Positions 1 to 16,884 of a stretch of 64,000 nt of DNA are shown piece after piece. The DNA is taken from NCBI RefSeq assembly GCF_900104725.1, contig NZ_LT629758.1, positions 3,100,001-3,164,000 on the forward strand. Direction: 5' to 3'. Numbering within the stretch: the stretch's first letter is position 1; every line of letters begins with the position of its first letter. The stretch comes from Actinoplanes derwentensis (lineage in GTDB: Bacteria > Actinomycetota > Actinomycetes > Mycobacteriales > Micromonosporaceae). Below the pieces are notes generated by a model. The model saw nothing but the letters and a program-made list of their open reading frames with translations. It was not told where the DNA came from and did not search any database. Both the position numbers and the translations under genes were made by a program.

Positions 1-8187
<8,187 letters not shown>

Positions 8188-8224
8188 CTGACGCCCACCA
8201 TTCGGCAAAAAAGAAACCGCGAAC

Positions 8225-8247
8225 AGCTCACACTTCGGTGTGAAGCT
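8225..8247. terminator. Short hairpin with TTCG loop between the PH-domain gene and the PKS
   Basis: AGCTCACAC, loop TTCG, then GTGTGAAGCT, with one bulged base. It lies in the 98-base gap after the stop of the upstream gene (8286) and before the PKS start (8187). It could be a weak terminator, an attenuator or a 5'-leader stabiliser. There is no T tract. Confidence 0.5.
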
Positions 8248-8285
8248 ATGCGCGGTCACCTACTGCCGAAGCCCCTGCCGCACCC

Positions 8286-9758
8286 CTAGACGAGGAATGG
8301 TTCGAGCATTCCTGGAGTGGCCTCGTCGATGAGGGTGAGGCCGTCGGTGAGGGCGATGTCGCGAATGCGGAATCCGCCCCGGCCGGCGGCGACGAAGGCG
8401 ACCAGGGTGGCCAGTCCGGCACGGCGCTGGGCGGCCGACTGATCGACGCCCCAGCCGATGATCGAGGAGCGGTCGAGCAGGACGGTGCGGCGGGCGTAGG
8501 TCCCGCAGCGGGTCACCAGGTAGGGGCCGTGCAGTCCGGTGCCGAGGTTGCGGTAGGCGTCCACCGCAGCGGCCAGCGCGACCGGCAGCAGTACCAGGGC
8601 GGAGATCCCGGCGATCCACAGCAGTACGTCGGTGAGCAGCACGCCGAGGATCACCAGCGGCAGTTCGGCGACGGCGACGGCGCCCAGCGCCCAGGTGATC
8701 CGGCGGCGCAGCGCGGCCCGGGGCGCTCCGGCCAGGACGATGCCGTCGAGCAGGTCCGGCGGCTCGCCCAGGACGGTGGTGGCGATGTGTTCCACCTCGG
8801 TCCGGGAGGCGGGCGGCAGCAGGGCGCTGCGCATCGACGTCGGCCGGTCGTCGGCGGAGCCGAGGCCGGTGGCGACGGCGTTCAGGCGGGCGCCGCGGGC
8901 CAGGCGCAGCGGCAGCGGTTCGGTGATCTGCACCCCGTGCAGCCGGCGGCGTTCCAGCCACACCGACCGGGTGCTGAACAGGCCGCGGTGCAGCCGGAAG
9001 GCTCCCTCGCCGGCTTCGTCGAGGCGGTAGTCCCACCACGTCTCGACGAAGGTGGCGAGCGAGGTGACCACGCCGAGAAGAACGACGACCAGGATCGGTA
9101 CGACGATCGCCAGCCACAGTGGCAGGCCGGCCAGGGTGAACCAGATGTCGCGCAGGAAGCCGACCTCGGCCGGGTTGATCCGCAGCGAGTCGAGCAGCCG
9201 GGCGAATCCGCCGGCCACGAAGCCGACCCCGGCGACACCCCACAGAGTGAGCGGGGCGTACCGCAGCCAGCGCCAGGTCAGCGCGGCGATGACGCGGTCG
9301 CCGCCGATGCCGGCCCGGGCCAGCCGCCGCAGCCGGTCAGCGTGTTCGGCGGTCACGCCGTCGAGGGTGAGGTGCCGGCCGTCGCCGGCCACGTGCTCGC
9401 CGGTGCTGATCCGGACCGCGCGCAGCCCGAGCAGCCGGTGCAGCGGGGTGGCGGTGACGTCGACGGTGCGGATCCGGTCCCGGGGGATGGTCCGGTAGCG
9501 CCGCAGGAACGCGCCGGTGCGCAGCTCCACCCGGTCGCCGGTGATCCGGTAGCGGGTGGTGCGCAGCCGGACCGTGAACGCCACCGCGATGATCACGAAG
9601 CTGAGGCAGATCGAACCGGTCGTGATCACCGCGGCCAGGTCCAGGTCACCGCCGGTGAGCAGCAGGGTCACCAGGATCGAGCCGAGTGGCGGGACCAGCC
9701 AGGTGAGACTGATCGCGACCATCCGGGGGTGCAGCCGCTGCCAGTCGGCTGTGGTCAT
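8286..9758 (-). CDS. Membrane protein with bacterial PH (YdbT/DUF304-type) domains
   Basis: 490 residues. Paired hydrophobic segments occur near the N-terminus (WLVPPLGSILVTLLL, then VITTGSICLSFVIIAVAF) and again at about 155-250, with further segments near 385-425. Between them are beta-rich segments of the bPH2 family (RYRITGDRVELRTG followed by RYRTIPRDRIRTVDV). Known YdbT-like proteins are membrane proteins of unclear function that occur next to a smaller YdbS-like partner; the same pair is seen here. The start ATG 9758 overlaps the TGA of the partner gene (ATGA), implying translational coupling. It sits directly upstream of the PKS, but nothing in it suggests a biosynthetic role. Confidence 0.85.
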   Translation of the reverse strand: MTTADWQRLHPRMVAISLTWLVPPLGSILVTLLLTGGDLDLAAVITTGSICLSFVIIAVAFTVRLRTTRYRITGDRVELRTGAFLRRYRTIPRDRIRTVDVTATPLHRLLGLRAVRISTGEHVAGDGRHLTLDGVTAEHADRLRRLARAGIGGDRVIAALTWRWLRYAPLTLWGVAGVGFVAGGFARLLDSLRINPAEVGFLRDIWFTLAGLPLWLAIVVPILVVVLLGVVTSLATFVETWWDYRLDEAGEGAFRLHRGLFSTRSVWLERRRLHGVQITEPLPLRLARGARLNAVATGLGSADDRPTSMRSALLPPASRTEVEHIATTVLGEPPDLLDGIVLAGAPRAALRRRITWALGAVAVAELPLVILGVLLTDVLLWIAGISALVLLPVALAAAVDAYRNLGTGLHGPYLVTRCGTYARRTVLLDRSSIIGWGVDQSAAQRRAGLATLVAFVAAGRGGFRIRDIALTDGLTLIDEATPGMLEPFLV

Positions 9759-10279
9759 TGACCGTCTCCGGGATGCTCCTGGGCCCGGCCGGCGAGTTGT
9801 TCGGCGAGTTGTTCGGCGAGCGCGCGATCGAGGCCCTGGATGCGGATCGGGCCGGCCGCCGACGCGGTGGTCACGATCAGGCCGGTGAGCCCGAACAGCC
9901 GCTGGATCGGGCCGCTGACGGTGTCCACCGTCTGCAGCCGGGCCAGCGGAGCGATCCGGGACCGCTGCCAGAACCAGCCGGAGACGGCGTAGACCGCGTC
10001 GGCGGTGCTCTCCCAGCGGTGCACCCGGTATCGCCAGAACGGCATGGCCAGGACGTAGATCAGCCCGATCGTGCCGACGATCGCGCAGCTGAGCCCCAGC
10101 CAGAAGCGGGCCGGGGGGATCAGCGCGGTCAGCAGGGCGAGGACCGCGACCGGGGGCACGGCGACGACGGCGGCCTGCACACTCCACCAGCCGAGGGCGC
10201 GGCGATCGAGACGATGACGGGGACGCCGGAGGCGCGGGGGGTCGCGGTCGGACACCCCGCCAGCATAGGTGCCATTCAT
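9755..10279 (-). CDS. Small PH-domain membrane protein (YdbS-like partner)
   Basis: About 174 residues with two adjacent membrane segments (VVAVPPVAVLALLTAL; GLSCAIVGTIGLIYVLAM) followed by a bPH domain (FWRYRVHRWE, RIAPLARLQTVDTVSGPIQRLFGL). It is first in a two-gene unit with the larger PH-domain protein (4-base overlap). The C-terminus holds a 12-base tandem duplication (LAEQLAEQLA). The start is uncertain: ATG 10279 is used here, and GTG 10255 is the alternative, but its putative RBS abuts the codon. Confidence 0.8.
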   Translation of the reverse strand: MNGTYAGGVSDRDPPRLRRPRHRLDRRALGWWSVQAAVVAVPPVAVLALLTALIPPARFWLGLSCAIVGTIGLIYVLAMPFWRYRVHRWESTADAVYAVSGWFWQRSRIAPLARLQTVDTVSGPIQRLFGLTGLIVTTASAAGPIRIQGLDRALAEQLAEQLAGRAQEHPGDGQ

Positions 10280-10329
10280 TTTCCGGGCTTTGTGGAATTG
10301 CGCACTGGGGTGGTCCGGCCGGGTAGGGG

Positions 10330-10358
10330 TTGCCGATTCCGGGGCGCGTGGATAGCAA
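10330..10358 (+). promoter_or_regulatory. Candidate promoter for the amidohydrolase-monooxygenase operon
   Basis: TTGCCG, 17 bases, TAGCAA. A transcript from about 10365 would exclude a start at 10359 and favours the downstream starts (10389 or 10407). Confidence 0.4.
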
Positions 10359-10406
10359 TTGCCGGTCACGACACAATGCCTGCTCGAAATGCGGGGCGAA
10401 CGACCG

Positions 10407-11225
10407 GTGAATGCTACGGAAACTGCGGGGACGACGCGGGTCGCGTGCTGGCAACCGGAATGGGTGGCGGGCCGGCCGTACCGCGCGGGCTTCCTGTCCC
10501 GGCTGTTCCTGGCCGCGGAGCGGGCGGCGGACGGCGGTGCGGCGCTGCTGATCACGCCGGAGATGTCGGCGACCGGCTACCACCTGGGCCGGGCCCGGAC
10601 CGCGGAACTGGCCGAGCCGGACGGTGGGCCGCTGGCCGACGGTGTCCGGGCGATCGCCGAGCGGACCGGGGTGTCCATCGTCTACGGCTGGCCGGAACTC
10701 GACGGCGACCGGATCTACAACAGTGTGCGGATCACCGGCGCCACCACGGCCCGGTATCGCAAGACCCACCTGTACGGCGAGTTCGACAACTCGGTCTTCA
10801 GCGCCGGTGACGAACTGGTCGTGCAGGCCACCGTCGGCGCTCTCACCGTGGGCCTGCTGGTCTGTTACGACGTGGAGTTCCCCGAGACGGTCCGGGCTCA
10901 CGCGCTGGCCGGGACCGATCTGTTGATCGTACCGACGGCGCTGGTTCGGCCCTGGGAGGTGGTCGCGTGCACGCTGGTGCCGGCGCGGGCCTTCGAGAGT
11001 CAGATGTTCATCGCCTACGTGAACTGGTACAGCGCGAGCGCCGACGGCTATTGCGGGCTGAGCCGGGTCGCCGCCCCGGACGGCACACTGCTGGCCGAGT
11101 GCCCGCCGGACCGGGCGGAGACGCTGTTCTTCGCCGACCTCGATCCGGCGGTGCTGACCGCGGCGCGGCGGGCCACCCCGTACCTGGCCGACCGCCGTCC
11201 CGACCTGTACGGGCCGGCACGATGA
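10407..11225 (+). CDS. Nitrilase-family amidohydrolase, probable 4-guanidinobutyramide hydrolase
   Basis: 272 residues of the carbon-nitrogen hydrolase superfamily with the Glu-Lys-Cys triad visible: Glu in LITPEMSATGY, Lys in RKTHLYGEFD, Cys in LVCYDVEFPE. Homologues in 4-guanidinobutyrate/4-aminobutyrate-primed polyketide pathways convert 4-guanidinobutyramide to 4-guanidinobutyrate. That assignment rests on the neighbouring amine oxidase (ATGA overlap at 11222) and the starter-loading genes downstream. GTG 10407 is chosen because conserved sequence begins shortly after it (VACWQPEW) and a GGGGCGA lies upstream; ATG 10389 is possible. Another aliphatic amidase activity cannot be excluded from sequence alone. 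Confidence 0.85.
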   Translation: MNATETAGTTRVACWQPEWVAGRPYRAGFLSRLFLAAERAADGGAALLITPEMSATGYHLGRARTAELAEPDGGPLADGVRAIAERTGVSIVYGWPELDGDRIYNSVRITGATTARYRKTHLYGEFDNSVFSAGDELVVQATVGALTVGLLVCYDVEFPETVRAHALAGTDLLIVPTALVRPWEVVACTLVPARAFESQMFIAYVNWYSASADGYCGLSRVAAPDGTLLAECPPDRAETLFFADLDPAVLTAARRATPYLADRRPDLYGPAR

Positions 11226-12877
11226 CCACGTTCGGTGAGGCGCCGCCGGTCACCATGTTCGGGCCGGACTTCCCGTTCGGGTACGACCGCTGGCTGGCCC
11301 ACCCGGACGGTCTCGGCATGCTGCCGGCCGACCGGCTCGGCACCTCGGTGGCGGTCGTCGGCGGAGGGATCGCCGGGATCGTCGCCGCTTACGAGCTGAT
11401 GCGCCTGGGGCTGCGCCCGGTGGTGTTCGAAGCCGAGCAACTGGGCGGGCGGATGCGGTCGGTGTCCTTTCCCGGGCATCCGGGGGCGATCGCCGAACTG
11501 GGGGCGATGCGGTTCCCGCCGGCGGCCACCACGCTGTTCCACTACATCGGCCTGGCCGGGCTCAGCACCCGCCCGTTCCCCAATCCGCTCGCCCCGGCCA
11601 CCCCCTACACCGTCGTGGACGTCAACGGCGAACGGCACTTCGCCCGGGACGCCGACGATCTGCCGACGGTGTATCAGGAGGTCGCCGACGCGTGGGCGAA
11701 GCTTCTGGAGGAGGGTGCCGACTTCAGCGCGGTGGAGTCGGCGATCCGCCGCCGGGACACCCCGACGCTCAAGGCCCTGTGGAACCGTCTGGTGCCGCTG
11801 CTGGACGACCAGTCGTTCTACGGTTTCCTGGCCGCCTCCCCCGCGTTCGCCTCGTTCCGGCACCGGGAGATCTTCGGCCAGGTCGGGTTCGGTACCGGCG
11901 GCTGGGACACCGATTTCCCCAACTCGATGTTGGAGATCCTGCGGGTCGTCTACACCGGGGCCGACGACCGGCATCTGACTCTGGCCGAGGGCGCTCAGCA
12001 GTTGCCGTTGCGGCTCTGGGACCACGCGCCGGACCGGATGGCGCACTGGCCGGCCGGCACCTCGCTGGCCGCGCTGCATCCCGGTGGGCCGCGACCGGCC
12101 GTCGCCCGGATCTCCCGCGGCGCCGGTGGATTCCGGGTGGACGCCGTCGACGGGAGCGGCGAGTTCCCGGCGGTGGTGCTCACGCCCCAGGTGCGCCTGC
12201 TGCTGAACCGGATCGACACGGCCGAGGACCTGTTCACCACCGACGTGTGGACCGCTGTGGAACGTACCCACTACATGGGTGCTTCGAAGTTGTTCGCCCT
12301 GGTCGACAGGCCGTTCTGGACCGATGTCGACCACCGCACCGGCCGTCCGGCGATGGGTATGACACTCACCGACCGGTCACCGCGCGGGGTCTACCTGTTC
12401 GACGGCGGGCCGGCCGAGCCCGGGGTGATGTGCCTGTCCTACACGTGGAACGACGACTCGCTGAAGACGGCCGCGCTGCCACCGGCCGCCCGTCTGGACG
12501 TGATGCTGCGCCATCTGGGCCGGATCTATCCGGGTACGGACATCCGGAGCCGGGTCATCGCCGCGCCGGTGACGGTGACGTGGGAGACCGAGCCGAACTT
12601 CATGGGCGCGTTCAAGGCGAACCTGCCCGGCCACTACCGCTACCAGCGCCGTCTCTACACCCACTTCATGCAGCGTGGCCTGCCGTCCCACCAGCGCGGG
12701 GTGTTCCTGGCCGGCGACGACGTCTCCTGGACCGGCGGTTTCGCCGAGGGCGCGGTGACGACGGCTCTGAACGCGGTCTGGGGTGTCCTGAACCACTTGG
12801 GCGGCGTCACCCCGGCCACCAATCCGGGCCCGGGTGACGCCTTCGACACCATCGCGCCGGTGGACCTGCCGCTCTGA
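11222..12877 (+). CDS. FAD-dependent amine oxidase / L-amino acid 2-monooxygenase (probable arginine 2-monooxygenase)
   Basis: 551 residues. FAD-binding Rossmann motif VAVVGGGIAGIVAAYE near residue 41, GGRMRS and ELGAMRFPP after it, and the C-terminal FAD motif GVFLAGDDVSWTGGF near 495. The length and the ELGAMRFP segment match the tryptophan/arginine/lysine 2-monooxygenase group, which oxidatively decarboxylates an amino acid to its amide. With the coupled amidohydrolase it would turn arginine into 4-guanidinobutyrate. Substrate choice is inferred from the ureohydrolase, ligase and acyltransferase at 14565-18003. Start ATG overlaps the previous stop. Confidence 0.88.
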   Translation: MTTFGEAPPVTMFGPDFPFGYDRWLAHPDGLGMLPADRLGTSVAVVGGGIAGIVAAYELMRLGLRPVVFEAEQLGGRMRSVSFPGHPGAIAELGAMRFPPAATTLFHYIGLAGLSTRPFPNPLAPATPYTVVDVNGERHFARDADDLPTVYQEVADAWAKLLEEGADFSAVESAIRRRDTPTLKALWNRLVPLLDDQSFYGFLAASPAFASFRHREIFGQVGFGTGGWDTDFPNSMLEILRVVYTGADDRHLTLAEGAQQLPLRLWDHAPDRMAHWPAGTSLAALHPGGPRPAVARISRGAGGFRVDAVDGSGEFPAVVLTPQVRLLLNRIDTAEDLFTTDVWTAVERTHYMGASKLFALVDRPFWTDVDHRTGRPAMGMTLTDRSPRGVYLFDGGPAEPGVMCLSYTWNDDSLKTAALPPAARLDVMLRHLGRIYPGTDIRSRVIAAPVTVTWETEPNFMGAFKANLPGHYRYQRRLYTHFMQRGLPSHQRGVFLAGDDVSWTGGFAEGAVTTALNAVWGVLNHLGGVTPATNPGPGDAFDTIAPVDLPL

Positions 12878-12897
12878 TCCCGGTCCGGTCGCGCTGT

Positions 12898-13824
12898 TCA
12901 CTGTCGCGGCACGCCCCCTCCGGGTTGCGCGAAATCCCAGCCGTAGCGGCGCCCGGCCGGCTGATCGTCGCGCCAGGTGACCTCCCATGTCCGGTCGGAC
13001 TTCTGTTCGAAGCCCATCAGTTGCCCGTACCCGTTCTGTTCCTTGACCGTCGGCTGCTGGGTGCTCGGCGGAAACCGGAAGATCGCGGTGAAGCTGGTGA
13101 AGGCGGACGGCGCACCGTTGGCGGTCTGCAACCGGTCGTCCCAGTGCAGGGTGTCGAATCCGCGGCGGCGGAACGGTCCCCACAGTTCCTTGGGGCGGTA
13201 CTCGACCCGCCACTCGGTCTTCGTGTGGATCGGCGGGTCGAAGACCAGCCATACCTTCAGTTTGTTGATCTGTTCACGCACCGGGATCAGCGTTATCTCG
13301 CCGTCGGCCCGGTAGGCCCGGAAGCCGATCGCCTCGAGGGTGGCGATCTGTTCACCGTGCATCGGAACGATCGGGCGCATCGTCCGGTTGGTCACCAGCG
13401 GTTCGGGAGTGGTGACCCGGCGCTCGACGATGAGGTCCGATTCGTCGTCCGTCCCGATGTTGATGGTGACTTCGAGGGTCTCGGAGTACAGCGGGCGTTC
13501 GCGTTCACTGATCCGTTCGATGGCCTCCAGGCAGCGCTGGTGCGCGGCACGGACGAGGGTCACCCGCTCCGCCTCGACCGCCACCTGTTTGCGCAATTCG
13601 CGCACCTTCGCCTCGTAGTAGACCTGCCAGATCTTGACGGCGAGAACGACCAGGCCGGTGAGTACGACCGCGATCAGCAGTCCGCGAGCCAGCAGCGTGG
13701 GAACGACACCCAGTTCGGCGATGTCGGCGACGATGCCGAGAAGCGAGGCGGCGAAAAAGCCCGCCACGGCGACCGGTGTCCTCCAGCGATGCGTTCTCTC
13801 TCGATCGGGTAGCGGCGATGACAT
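12898..13824 (-). CDS. Hypothetical membrane protein with two N-terminal membrane segments
   Basis: 308 residues. Two hydrophobic segments lie at about 15-60 (VAVAGFFAASLLGIVADI; GLLIAVVLTGLVVLAV), followed by a charged, probably coiled-coil stretch (YYEAKVRELRKQVAVEAERV) and a soluble C-terminal region. I recognise no family. It is convergent with the amine oxidase (20-base gap) and may be unrelated to the polyketide pathway. Confidence 0.75.
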   Translation of the reverse strand: MSSPLPDRERTHRWRTPVAVAGFFAASLLGIVADIAELGVVPTLLARGLLIAVVLTGLVVLAVKIWQVYYEAKVRELRKQVAVEAERVTLVRAAHQRCLEAIERISERERPLYSETLEVTINIGTDDESDLIVERRVTTPEPLVTNRTMRPIVPMHGEQIATLEAIGFRAYRADGEITLIPVREQINKLKVWLVFDPPIHTKTEWRVEYRPKELWGPFRRRGFDTLHWDDRLQTANGAPSAFTSFTAIFRFPPSTQQPTVKEQNGYGQLMGFEQKSDRTWEVTWRDDQPAGRRYGWDFAQPGGGVPRQ

Positions 13825-14054
13825 CGGTCCCGGCCCCCCTGGCTGTCTGAGTCACCAATGATGCCCAGCAGTTGGAGAGGGGGAAATACTCTAGCGGGTG
13901 ATGCGACTCGGTCGAGGGTCTTTTGTGCGCTGTCCGAGAACGGCCTCTTACGGTGGGCTGAGGTTATTCGGCAGCCCTTGCCTGATGGCGATTCTCTGGG
14001 CATTCTGCGGATGGTTACATCACGCTCTATCGATCACCATGCGGAGGATCGGCC

Positions 14055-14252
14055 ATGTCGAGACCGGGGTTCTCACGTCCCAGACCGAAGGATCATCTAG
14101 CCGATTCGACCGGCGAGGGCGGCAACTTCGCGTTCCGCCTGACCACTGTCATCGGGCCTGCCAGGCTGCTCGCGGCGGCACTCACGGTATCGGCGGTCCT
14201 GGTCGTGCTGGCGACGGTCCTCGTGGGATGGGCGACCGTGGGAATTCCCTAA
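14055..14252 (+). CDS. Small single-pass membrane protein
   Basis: 65 residues with a good GGAGGA ribosome site 8 bases before the ATG. A polar N-terminus is followed by one strongly hydrophobic segment (LLAAALTVSAVLVVLATVLV) and a short tail. No family recognised. Confidence 0.5.
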   Translation: MSRPGFSRPRPKDHLADSTGEGGNFAFRLTTVIGPARLLAAALTVSAVLVVLATVLVGWATVGIP

Positions 14253-14564
14253 CTTCCGCCTTCACCGGTGCGGCGGGCGAGGCGGTAAGCGGTCGAACAG
14301 GCCCACTGAATCATGACGTCTCCTGAATGCTCGTGACTGTTCCGGCCCATCGGCCCCGGGGCGGATCGTGACCACCTTACGGCGCACCATTGCCGTAACG
14401 CCGATGACCACGATCGGGTAACGGGCCCGCGAGGCGGGAATTCACCCGTCCGGCATCGCTGACCGGTTCCGGATCGGCGTCGAAGTATGCCCTGATCAAT
14501 TTACTCCGGCTCCGTGCGCGGCGCGGGTGAAGCCAGGTAATGCTCCCGGGCGTCGGGAAAAGCG
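14253..14564. other. Noncoding gap
   Basis: About 310 bases after the small membrane protein and beyond the stop of the acyltransferase gene. I see no clear gene, strong hairpin or promoter in it. Confidence 0.5.
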
Positions 14565-15464
14565 TCAGCGGCGCGGGCGGACCAGGGCGCGCCGCAGGTC
14601 GCAGAGTTCGACGTCGAAGGCGGCGGTGGTGCCCCGCAGTTTGGCGAGCATCGTGTCGGGCCCGGCGATCCACAGCCGGTCCACACCCCGGTCGCGCAAG
14701 CCCTGGATGGTGTCCAGCCAGCGGATCGGCCGGACGAAACCGTCGAGCAGGGCGGTACGCAGCGCATCGGGCTCGGTGATCTCGGCGCCGTCGTGGTACG
14801 AGATGATCGGGACGCGGGGGGCCGCCAGCTCGTACCGGGCGTACACCTGCTCCATGCGGTCCCGGACTCCGGTGAACAGGGCGGCGTGTGCGGGCGGGCG
14901 CATCGTGTAGAGGGAGTAGCCGCCGGCGTCGCTGATCGCCGCTTTGAACCCGTCCAGCTCGTCCTCCCGCAGCGTCACCATGTGGAAGTCGGTGTCCAGC
15001 CGACCGGAGATCTCGTACCAGGCCAGCCCGGCCAGCAGTTCGCCGAGTTCGGGCACGCGGGTGAACGAGTGGGTGACGACGTCGCGGTGTTCGGTGGCGA
15101 AATACTCCTGTTCGGTACGGGCGATCTCGTCCACCAGGCGCACCGTGTCGGCCGCCGGGAGCGCTCCGGTCCAGCTCAGGGCGGCCCGTTCGCCGAAGCT
15201 GGGGCCGGCGCAGTACGCCGGGTCGGCGCCGAGTTCCTGTTGCGCCCAGTCGGCCAGGGCGAGGCAGGCGAGCAGCACCGCGACCTGTACCGGTGGTGAG
15301 TAGTCGTCCTCCGGCGCGTCGGCGAGGGCGTCGGCGAGGTGGTACCCGAGGGTGTCGTCGGCTTCAGCGAGCCGCTGCCGGGCGTACGGCGAGATCATCA
15401 GGAATGTCCCGAGGTCTCGTCGCCGGACCGGGGAGAGAGCGGGGAAGACGATGGCGCTGGTCAT
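14565..15464 (-). CDS. Discrete acyltransferase for PKS starter loading
   Basis: 299 residues, malonyl-CoA:ACP transacylase (FabD/AT) fold. The nucleophile motif is GPSFGERAAL rather than the usual GHSxGE, so the Ser is kept but the preceding His is Pro. A catalytic-type His appears in RPPAHAALF. Discrete ATs of this type move unusual starter acyl groups (for example 4-guanidinobutyryl) from CoA to a loading ACP. The PKS here begins with a bare ACP and needs such an enzyme. Start ATG overlaps the stop of the acyl-CoA ligase (ATGA), and the order ureohydrolase-ligase-AT forms one operon. Confidence 0.85.
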   Translation of the reverse strand: MTSAIVFPALSPVRRRDLGTFLMISPYARQRLAEADDTLGYHLADALADAPEDDYSPPVQVAVLLACLALADWAQQELGADPAYCAGPSFGERAALSWTGALPAADTVRLVDEIARTEQEYFATEHRDVVTHSFTRVPELGELLAGLAWYEISGRLDTDFHMVTLREDELDGFKAAISDAGGYSLYTMRPPAHAALFTGVRDRMEQVYARYELAAPRVPIISYHDGAEITEPDALRTALLDGFVRPIRWLDTIQGLRDRGVDRLWIAGPDTMLAKLRGTTAAFDVELCDLRRALVRPRR

Positions 15465-16864
15465 GCCAGGGACTCCAGGGCGGCGCGGTCGGGTTTGCCG
15501 TTGCGGTTGAGGGGCAGCCGGGGCAGCACGACGACCTTGTTGGGCTGCTCGTACGCCGGGAGCACCGCGTCGATGCGGGCCCGCCAGTAGGCGACGTCCG
15601 CGCCGTCCTCGTCCTCGACGAAGAAGGTGAGGGAGCTGCCGCGGCGCTCGTCCGGAGTGGCGATGACCTTGGTGGAGCAGCCGGCCTCGGCCATCCGGGC
15701 CTCGATCAGTTCCGGGTAGAGCGTGTACCCCATCCGCCGCACGGCCAGTTTGCGCCCGGCCACGAACAGGTTGCCGTGTGCGTCGAGCCGGCCCAGGTCA
15801 CCGGTGCGCCGCCAGGTGCGCGGGGCCGGTTCCACTTCGCCGTCCTCGCCGAGGTAGCCCCGCATCAGATCCGGCGAGTCCACCTCGATCTCGCCGATCC
15901 GCCCGGCTTCCACGGGCTGCCCGGCGTCGTCGACGATCCGGACGCCCATGCCGTCGACCGGTTGCCCGGTGGCGATCGGGTTCTCGGCGGTGGCGAAGGC
16001 GACGTTGCCGAGTTCGGTGCTGCCGTAACTGTCCAGTAGCGGCTTGCCGCACAGGGCGACGTAACGCTCGGACAGGGTCGGGTCCAGGGGCGCGGCGCCG
16101 CTGCAGTAGAGCCGGACGTGGCGCAGGTCGGCCAGCGGGTCGGGGCGCCGGGAGACCAGGTTGTGGATGGTCCGGTAGCTGGCCGGGGTCGCGTCGATCA
16201 CGGTGGCCCCGGTCTGGCCGGCCATCCGCAGCGCCCGGTCGATCCGCCGGTACGGGGCGACCACCAGCGAGCACCGGACCAGCCAGGCGATCAGGACCAT
16301 CGACAGGCCGTACTGGTGGGAGAAGGGCAGCAGCGGGAGCAGTACGTCGTCCGGCCGGTGACCGATCTGGACGGCGTTGCGTTCCAGGTTGCGCAGGAAG
16401 TCCGCGCCGGTCTTGACGATGCCCTTGGGGACGCCGGTCGACCCGGACGACCACATGATCAGGCCGTCCGGCAGTGCCCGCCACTCGTCCAGGTCGAGGG
16501 GACCGTCCAGGACCGGCGCGGGCCGGGCGGCGGCCTCGGCCAGCAGCTGGTAGACGTACAGCGTCTCGCCGTCGTCCGGCGGCACCGAGTCATCGTCGAC
16601 GATCGTCAGGGCGGCCCGGGTCAGCCGGTGGATCCGGGTGGTCTCCTCGGCCTTGTCCTGCTGGTCGAGCAGCACGATGGAGGCACCGGCCCGGGCCAGG
16701 CCGAGCAGGACGGTGACCCAGGCGGCCGAGTTGCCGGCTTTGAACAGCACCCGGGTGCCGGGCCGGACTCCACGATCGGTGAGGACGGCGGCGACCGCGG
16801 TGGCGGCGCGTTCCACGTCGGCGAGGGTCTGGGCGGAGTCGGGCGCGTAGACAGTGGCCGTCAT
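15461..16864 (-). CDS. ANL-family acyl-CoA ligase (probable 4-guanidinobutyrate:CoA ligase)
   Basis: 467 residues, adenylate-forming enzyme. Visible motifs: phosphate loop WSSGSTGVPKG near 140, LPFSHQYG near 176, DSYGSTELG near 258, TGDLGRLDAHG near 340, and the catalytic Lys in LNRNGKPDR near the C-terminus. The enzyme would activate the starter acid with ATP and CoA for the discrete acyltransferase that overlaps its stop. No carrier domain is attached. Direct transfer to an ACP instead of CoA is an alternative. Confidence 0.88.
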   Translation of the reverse strand: MTATVYAPDSAQTLADVERAATAVAAVLTDRGVRPGTRVLFKAGNSAAWVTVLLGLARAGASIVLLDQQDKAEETTRIHRLTRAALTIVDDDSVPPDDGETLYVYQLLAEAAARPAPVLDGPLDLDEWRALPDGLIMWSSGSTGVPKGIVKTGADFLRNLERNAVQIGHRPDDVLLPLLPFSHQYGLSMVLIAWLVRCSLVVAPYRRIDRALRMAGQTGATVIDATPASYRTIHNLVSRRPDPLADLRHVRLYCSGAAPLDPTLSERYVALCGKPLLDSYGSTELGNVAFATAENPIATGQPVDGMGVRIVDDAGQPVEAGRIGEIEVDSPDLMRGYLGEDGEVEPAPRTWRRTGDLGRLDAHGNLFVAGRKLAVRRMGYTLYPELIEARMAEAGCSTKVIATPDERRGSSLTFFVEDEDGADVAYWRARIDAVLPAYEQPNKVVVLPRLPLNRNGKPDRAALESLA

Positions 16865-16884
16865 CGGCGGGGCCTTTCCAGGGC

